DNA from: Flaccisagitta enflata
Lineage: Eukaryota; Chaetognatha; Sagittoidea; Aphragmophora
NCBI GenBank assembly: GCA_965153355.1
Contig: OZ231126.1
Coordinates: forward strand, 52,142,001-52,206,000
DNA length: 64,000 nt
Direction of reading: 5' to 3'
The position numbers and the translations under genes were made by a program. The number at the start of each line of letters is the position of its first letter. Position 1 is the first letter of the stretch. The notes under the pieces were generated by a model, which was not told the DNA's origin, searched no databases, and saw only the letters and a program-made list of their open reading frames with translations. This document shows positions 57,591-64,000 of the stretch, one piece after another.

Positions 57591-57641
57591 CTGCGAGCGC
57601 CGCTCGCGCGCTCGGCTACTTTGCCGAGCCCTGGCAGTTAT

Positions 57642-57801
57642 CAATATCGTCAGTTTGGACGGCGAACTGGAACGCACTTGAACGACACGTTCGTTGTGTT
57701 AGCAGTTGTCATGCTTTGAGCGCACTCGCTTGCGCACGCACAATACGCGTCACACATGCGCATGCCCGGGAAATTCATGTCGCTTTTCCGGGGAAAATTT
57801 T

Positions 57802-57875
<74 letters not shown>

Positions 57876-58655
57876 ATGAAGCTGGAGATTGGGCAAACGC
57901 AAACAGGCAGGTAGTCATGCAGATAACCACAGATAACCACGATAAAGCAGTCGATGAAAAGTCAATGTCGAGCATTTCGTTTGATAATGAAAAGTTCCAC
58001 CTTCTCACTAAAGTCTTCATATAGAAATAGTTCTCTCTGTTCCATCAAGATTTATTGAAACCTAATTGTAGCTACATTACATGTATGTACAAATGTGAAC
58101 GCACTTTTAGTCATACGGTAGCCGGTAGCCGGTGGCCTGTTGCACTGGGCTGAAATCTCTCATTCTCATTCTCTTCTCATTTATCTCCCGTTCCTCCACT
58201 TTGGTCTTCATTTATTCCCCATTGTCCTTGGCTGACAATCATTTGTCTCGCTAAAAAGCCAAAATTCTTGGCCGCTCAACGGTTGTTAAGTTGCCGAAAA
58301 TAGCGAATGTATAAGCAATAACCTGACCTAGCTATGTGCATGCTGGTTTGATAATTTGATGAATACAGATATGAATATAGAAATTGGTCAGGATTTTTTA
58401 TCTATCGGTAAGTATGTTTAGGTCGTGGTGCAGAACAGCGCCAAATTTGACGAATCGTTCTGTACAGTGATAGAATATGCTGCTATGCAGCGGAAATGTG
58501 GCAAAAACTAAAGTGTTTTGCATGCTTTATACTCCCTAAATAAATTAAAAACCGGTTAACTGACCAATGGTATTGATCTCGCATCGGTAAAGTCGCAGCA
58601 TACTCAGTGAAACAACAGAATTCTTGGGAAAAAATTGCACGGAAAACTTAAGATG
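57642..58655. other. GA tract (57809-57872) and unique sequence
   Basis: (GA)32 at 57809-57872. GTAGCCGGTAGCCGGTGGCC at ~58110. No gene recognised. Confidence 0.6.
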
Positions 58656-58660
58656 TTGCC

Positions 58661-58803
58661 ACGTAAAAAACCGAATCTGTCTCTGAATGCAAAATTTTGC
58701 ATTTCCAAACACATGGCCTGTTTCTTAAAAGTGTTTAGACTGATGCCATGTTTTTCAAAATGCAAAATTTTGAATTCAGAGACAGATTTGGTTTTTTACG
58801 CGA
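58661..58803. repeat. Foldback with ~57-bp arms
   Basis: CGTAAAAAACCGAATCTGTC...ACATGGC and GCCATGT...GACAGATTTGGTTTTTTACG. TGCAAAATTTTGCA is an inner palindrome. Confidence 0.8.
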
Positions 58804-59370
58804 GACATGTCAATGCACAAGAATCAATTTTTGTTAAAAATTCATCAATTTTGCATGCTTTTTTCTCACATTTCCTAAGCATATGGTACAGAAAAACGTT
58901 TTTCTATGCAAAAAATTGATGATTACCTACCACAAATCCTTTATCTACATAAAAATTCTTTGAATAGATAAGATAAAAAATATCATACAAATCGTTTTGA
59001 CTTGTCAAATTGCCTACTCGTTTGCACTGTGACTTAGCCCGAATGTTCCCCGCGTGGGTGGGTGGGTAGGGGCATTGAGACAAGCATTTCGGCGAGAGCA
59101 TCGACGAAAAAAGTAACAAAAAGCCAAAATAGCATGTTATGAAAAGCCTGCAATAGTCGTTTCTGATCTGCCGAGTGTTCACTGTTCAATCACGCTGTCC
59201 CCGTCCAACTCGGGCAACTCTAGAGATTGTGCGGTATTCGCGTTTCATCTTCTTCGCAAAAAGTTGGGGACCGGTGTTAAGAGTTGGGTAAATAGTGCAT
59301 ACTGCTCAAGTTTTTACTCCGTTTCAGTTGAGGACAGGTGAACGGATAAACAAAGGGCGCGTTTCTAGTC
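58804..59370. other. No gene recognised
   Basis: Unique sequence. GCGTGGGTGGGTGGGTAGGG at ~59053 weakly resembles a family A right end. Confidence 0.4.
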
Positions 59371-59640
59371 ACAGACAATCGAGTTTTTAACGTGCTGCTC
59401 CATCGCCTACTCCATTCCTTCCCTCTCACCAGTCACTTGCACACTCACGCACAATGCTCGCTTCACTTTGCTTGCTTTGCTCACAGACAATCGAGTTTTT
59501 AACTTGCTACTCCTTCGCCTACTCCATTCCTTCCCTCACTCCAGTCACTTGCACACTCACGCACAATGCTCGCTTCACTTCGCTTGCTTTGCTCACTCTC
59601 TTCGCTCACTTTGCTCACTCACTTCGCTCACTCACTCGAT
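59371..59640. repeat. 112-bp tandem duplication plus CTCACT-rich tail
   Basis: ACAGACAATCGAGTTTTTAA starts at 59371 and 59483. Both units include TACTCCATTCCTTCCCTC and GCACAATGCTCGCTTCACTT. TTCGCTCACTTTGCTCAC repeats follow. Confidence 0.88.
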
Positions 59641-59949
59641 AATATGTGTTCATACTGAAAACGCGTTCAAGGTGAATGCACGCGTTCGTTGTAGGCAATA
59701 GAAACACGCTCGAAGCAGACCGGAAAATGGGAACTGGTGCGAAGGTGGTGTGATTGAGGGAGAGGAGCTCTGAGTGGGAGCTGCAATTTCGAATGAGAGA
59801 AATAGAAATGAGACAAATTTAGAGGTTGACTAGTTTACAAGTTAATGAATGTAATCTGCGGGATTAAAACCGCTTTAAGATTGCATAGAAAGAAGAAAAA
59901 GAAATTGAAATTGAGAGAAAGGGCGAAAAACGAAGGAGATTAACAAAGG

Positions 59950-60262
<313 letters not shown>

Positions 60263-60334
60263 ATCGATGAATCAATGAACTAGTGAATGAAAAAAGGATA
60301 GGAAGCTAGAGAGAAAGAAAACAGAAACAAAGAA

Positions 60335-60538
60335 AACAAGTGACGCGGGGTCACAATATCGTTGCGGACGGGTGGGCAGAGGCATCCAACCCCCATCCAC
60401 ACCCCAAACCCCACTCCATACATAAACTTACCTAAAAAGTATCCAAAACGCTCAATTTTCCACTATTCGACTCGATCACCTCTACGGACGGACGGACGGA
60501 CGGACAAAGCCTCTTATAGAGTTGCGTGTCCGCAACTA
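60335..60538 (-). mobile_element. Family A element, GTTGCGGAC subtype, complete
   Basis: AACAAGTGACGCGGGGTCAC; GTTGCGGAC (60361-60369); CATCCAACCCCCATCC body; ACTCGATCACC; GGAC tract; AAAGCCTCTTATAGAG; left hairpin AGTTGCGTGTCCGCAACT (60520-60537). 60361-60369 is the exact inverse of 60528-60536. Confidence 0.9.
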
Positions 60539-60551
60539 AAAGGATACAGAG

Positions 60552-61012
60552 AACAAGGCCGTATACGCAGCCAAACAGTACCCAAGTCCAAGTTGTGTGT
60601 TGGTTAGAGTGGGCTCAATTAGGGCATTCAAATGGGACACTATTTTCAACCGCTTTTCATGTTCCATTTGCAAAGTCAAAGTCCAGGCTCATCAGAAAAT
60701 CGATTTGGACTCGATCTAGGTATTCCGTAATCAATGCTCTGTTTCTATCGAATTGATTGTAGTAGTCATAAGAGAAATTTCTTCCATAGACATTCTATGC
60801 AACTAAGGGATTGATTACGGAATGCCTAGATCAAGTCCAAATCGATGTTCCAATGAGATTGGGCTCTAATTATGCAAATGGAACATGAAACATGTTTGGT
60901 GATAATGTTTTACTGTAATATCCAATTTGAGCTCATTCTAGACTGTTGGTGGACCGATCAACAAACCGACCGACGTAGCAGGTTGTGCTTGTAGTGTCGC
61001 ATAGCTAGCGAT
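60552..61012 (-). mobile_element. Decayed family A element with foldback core
   Basis: AACAAGGCCGTATACGCAGC at one end. GGACCGATCAACAAACCGAC and TGTCGCATAGCTAGCGATGA at the other (left hairpin altered). The core (60655-60895) folds back: CATGTTCCATTTGC and AATCGATTTGGACT...GGTATTCCGTAATCAAT return inverted. Confidence 0.7.
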
Positions 61013-61296
61013 GAAAAAAGAGAAAAAAACGACGCAGAGTAAAGAAAGTAGAGAAAGCAAAAACAAAAGAAAAATGTAAGCAGAAACAGGAAGAAAATAG
61101 GAATAAGAATGATTATAAGAAAGAAAAGAATGACGTGAATGGCTCAAATGAGAGTAAGAAAGAGAAAAGGAAGAAAAAGTAAAAAAAAAAAAAAGAAAAT
61201 TCAGTATCGCATTTAGATTGCGAATTATGTAGGAGAGGAAAGACGCCATTGACAGCCACGGAAGAGGGTGGTGAGGCCGAGGAGGGGAAAAAAAGA
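61013..61296. other. A-rich, no feature
   Basis: AAGAAAA-rich unique sequence. Confidence 0.4.
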
Positions 61297-61464
61297 AACA
61301 AGGCCGGATACACGGCCAATACAAGTCGCGGACGGGTGGGCAGGGGCGGAAAATGCGGGTTTTCGCACTTTCAAACTCGATCATTACCGACGAACGGACG
61401 GACGGATGAACCAACGGACGGACAGACGGATAAAGCCTCTAATAGAGTCGCTAGACCGCGACTA
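61297..61464 (-). mobile_element. Family A element, GCGGAC subtype with GTTGC-type body
   Basis: AACAAGGCCGGATACACGGC; AGTCGCGGAC (61324-61333); GGGTGGGCAGGGGCGGAAAA; ACTCGATCATTACC; GGACGGAC; AAAGCCTCTAATAGAG; left hairpin AGTCGCTAGACCGCGACT (61446-61463). The long-range pair has one mismatch. The body matches the GTTGCGGAC subtype, but the ends are GTCGCGGAC. Confidence 0.85.
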
Positions 61465-61683
61465 AAAAGGAGAAAGGAGGAGGAGGAAGTCGAGGAAGGA
61501 GGAGAAGTAGATGAGGAGGTGGAGGTGGAGGAGGCAGAGAGAAGGAGTAGAGGAGGAAAAGAAGGAAAAATCTTAGGTCTGTCACTTTGATAAATTATAC
61601 TCTTTTTTTTTCAGCGAAGGTAAAGTCATAAAATGCGAACGAGATTCAATTTGAAGGTAAAAGTACATGGGCAGAAAGTCACT

Positions 61684-62049
<366 letters not shown>

Positions 62050-62300
62050 TATAGACAAATGGATAGCACGACAGACTGATTGACACACATAGTGACAGGA
62101 GTAGAACAATGTCAAACATTCATGCTAAAGAGAAAGTCCATCATGTATCTATGTATAAGAATAGGTAACTATAAAGCCTAATATGAAACTTGGTCCCACA
62201 GTTAAAATCTTATGCAGGTACGCTCACTCTCTTCCGCCCATACACTACCATTTATACACACAAGCATACTGAAACATGTATCAAAGCAGACATGCCAACC

Positions 62301-63748
62301 CATAGATGTCACGAACTTTTGATTTTAAAAATCGACCAGGTCGAACGAAGCATGGTCGAACCCCCCCAAAAAATAGACCAAAAATTGACCATAGGTCGAT
62401 CTTTTTGTCAGTTAGCCCTATTGTCAAGATAAAATATCATTTACAGTCACAGCAACATGTTTCAGAAGCCACTCTACATACTGGAATTCAAATGCCGCCG
62501 CTTCTTTTTGATTTGATTTTTTCATCATAACAGTCTCTGATGCTAAATTATAAGTAAACTATATGCTTAAACATTGGAAACTGATGAAATATTGAGGAAG
62601 GGAGTAGTAATCTTGTGGTTCCTTACATTAGAAATTGATTATGCCGTTTTGTTTAAGCTCAAGAAAAAAAAATTCAAAAGATTAACTTTTTCCTAAATCA
62701 TTGGAAAATACAGGGTATTATCCCTTTTTAGGGTCTCCCAGCGGCGCGCTTCTTTACACATGTATCACAAGATAAGTTATTCACGTTGTAGCAACTTATT
62801 AATATGAAAATAGAACTAAGAGCCAACTAATCAGGAGAGACCAGCTTTTGTAGAAGAATTTTGTTTCAGGGCGTGGGTTCCGCAATTTTTTTTATGTATT
62901 TTCATAGTTAACCATGGCAAAGTAGAACGGCGAACACTTTGTTTTGCTAATTTCTGCTTAACTATGGGCCTGAACCATAGACAATCCGAGACTGTTTGAA
63001 AGCCTCGCAAAAAAATCTTCTTAATGCGACGTTGCTGGTCATTTTAGCTGTATTTGTTTAGTAATAGAAAAGGTTTGAAGTAAAAAATCGCTGATTGAAA
63101 AAATGGCTAATTACAATACTCTTCCAATGAGCAAATTTAGTCTTTCTGTTTTTGTCAACGATGCAGCTGAGGATTGTCTGATCTACTGTTTAGCCATGAG
63201 CAAGTAAAAGAGCTTCAGATTTCCTTTAAAATGGCGTCAAGATCAAATTCCTAACTTGATGCATTTTATTCTTATGTTAAAATGAAGACAACCCATAAAA
63301 TCACATAGTGAATTTTTTTTTGAATACCTGTCTTCATCCTAAAGCCTTATCTAATTGGGTAGAGCTAGGAAATTTGTTTTTCTTATTGCTTGGATATGAA
63401 ACACTCCCTAACATATAGTTCACTTGTTTTTTTGGTTTTTTTTTTTTGTTTGTTTTTTTTTTTTTTTTTGCCATAGTTATGCAATGCATTTAATTAACAA
63501 TTTTCCATTTGTTATTATTTCATTTTCATTGTTTCAATATTACAAGAATTCAATTTTACGAGTTTTTTCATACTTCTTACTCAATTTTTAATCAGTCTCA
63601 TCGTCACATCGAAGTTATGCCAGCCAGTGAAAAACAGACAAAAAATCGACCCGATACATTTGTGTTTTGGGTGACTCAGTAAGATTGTTCAGAAACACTG
63701 AAAATCGACCCGATTAATCAACCAGTCGATTAGTTCGTGACACCTCTG
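62301..63748. mobile_element. 1.45-kb non-autonomous hAT-like element
   Basis: Left CATAGATGTCACGAACT and right AGTTCGTGACACCTCTG are inverse with two mismatches. Exact 8-bp duplication TGCCAACC flanks both sides (62293-62300, 63749-63756). Subterminal AATCGACC repeats lie at both ends. The interior is AT-rich with no transposase motif. Confidence 0.85.
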
Positions 63749-63779
63749 TGCCAACCAATACATTTTTCGCAATCATCCT

Positions 63780-63962
63780 TATCTATACCCGCACACAAGC
63801 TCACACACGCTCATCTGTTCTCACACAAACAGGCTTGTACACATCCCTTTTCTTTTTCGCAAACAAGTTTAAACACACACAAACATCCATTCACGCACAC
63901 AAGCACACAAGCACACACGCACAAAAGCACACAGTCACGCACGCAGCCAGGCACGCAGACGG
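63780..63962. repeat. Degenerate CA/CACG-rich repeat
   Basis: ACACAAGC, CACACGCA and CACACAGT units. An imperfect CA microsatellite. Confidence 0.75.
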
Positions 63963-64000
63963 GTTGCGCGCGCAAGAAAATGAAAGAAATTAGAAATGCT

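Larger units (their letters stand above)
55564..57633. mobile_element. 2.07-kb non-autonomous hAT element
   Basis: Terminal inverted repeats CAGGGCTCGGCAAA (55564-55577) and TTTGCCGAGCCCTG (57620-57633), flanked by an exact 8-bp duplication GCAGTTAT (55556-55563 and 57634-57641). TIR and TSD length fit the hAT superfamily. GCTTCCTGCGAGC also recurs near both ends. Inside are a GGAAGG-rich left half, a family B element, a family A right-end scrap and a CCTTCC-rich right half. No transposase domain is recognisable. Confidence 0.9.

Overview
This is a eukaryotic, most likely animal, window that is almost entirely repetitive. The evidence is spliced-gene architecture (a kelch exon with a polypyrimidine tract and AG acceptor), long CA, GA, CTT/GAA and TTG microsatellites, tRNA-derived SINE-like repeats, a LINE reverse transcriptase relic, and hAT, Tc1/mariner and pogo-type DNA transposons. 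I cannot name the species. Nothing looks bacterial or phage-like.

Only two protein genes are convincing, both on the minus strand. One is a terminal exon of a six-bladed kelch protein (18729-19822). The other is an intronless-looking reading frame (25381-27045) with an N-terminal H...NCQHF domain, LRAT/NlpC-P60-like, followed by a long Ser/Thr/Gln/Pro-rich repetitive tail. They show no sign of working together.

The rest is dominated by two short interspersed families, called here A and B. Family A (about 160-260 bp when uninterrupted, more than 20 copies or pieces) starts with a hairpin such as AGTCGCGTGCTACGCGACT. It then has a (GTCY)n microsatellite and a variable middle, then an inverted copy of the first ~10 bases, then a second hairpin ending in CTTGTT. 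This matches what is known of Helentron-associated elements (HINEs, DINE-1-like): asymmetric inverted repeats, a GTCY tract and a 3' stem-loop. The terminal motif differs between copies (AGTCGCGTGC, AGTCGCGGAC, AGTTGCGGAC, GATGCGTC), but the two ends of one copy change together. Family B (about 450-620 bp) has the same plan with different sequences: left hairpin GGGCAGCGGCCCC..., GTCC tract, ~21-bp minisatellite, inverted GGCCGCTGCCC, then a terminal hairpin followed by GACYA. B is nested inside A at several loci and lies inside purine/pyrimidine microsatellites at others. In entries for A and B the strand is '+' when the hairpin/GTCY end is at the lower coordinate.

Layout: 1-9 kb, A/B elements and CA, CTT and GA tracts; 9.3-10.4 kb, LINE RT relic split by a 487-bp TA-flanked MITE; 10.4-12.3 kb, a 230-bp GTTTATTTG foldback array; 13-16 kb, foldback elements nested in A; 18.2-21 kb, TTG tract, kelch exon and Tc1 relic; 23-25 kb, GAA tracts; 25.4-27.3 kb, LRAT-like gene with a MITE upstream; 27.5-29 kb, nested A/B; 29.2-38.8 kb, SINE-like pair, two copies of a 600-bp TIR element, mariner MITE and tRNA-like pair; 39-48 kb, A elements with insertions, TTG/CA/GAA tracts and minisatellites; 48.8-53.2 kb, pogo-like MITE, foldback and 108-bp satellite; 53.6-57.6 kb, palindrome family and a 2.07-kb hAT with an exact 8-bp TSD; 58-64 kb, more A elements, GA/CA tracts and a 1.45-kb hAT.

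All calls come from reading the sequence by eye. Boundaries are good to a few bases where termini or target duplications are stated, and looser elsewhere.
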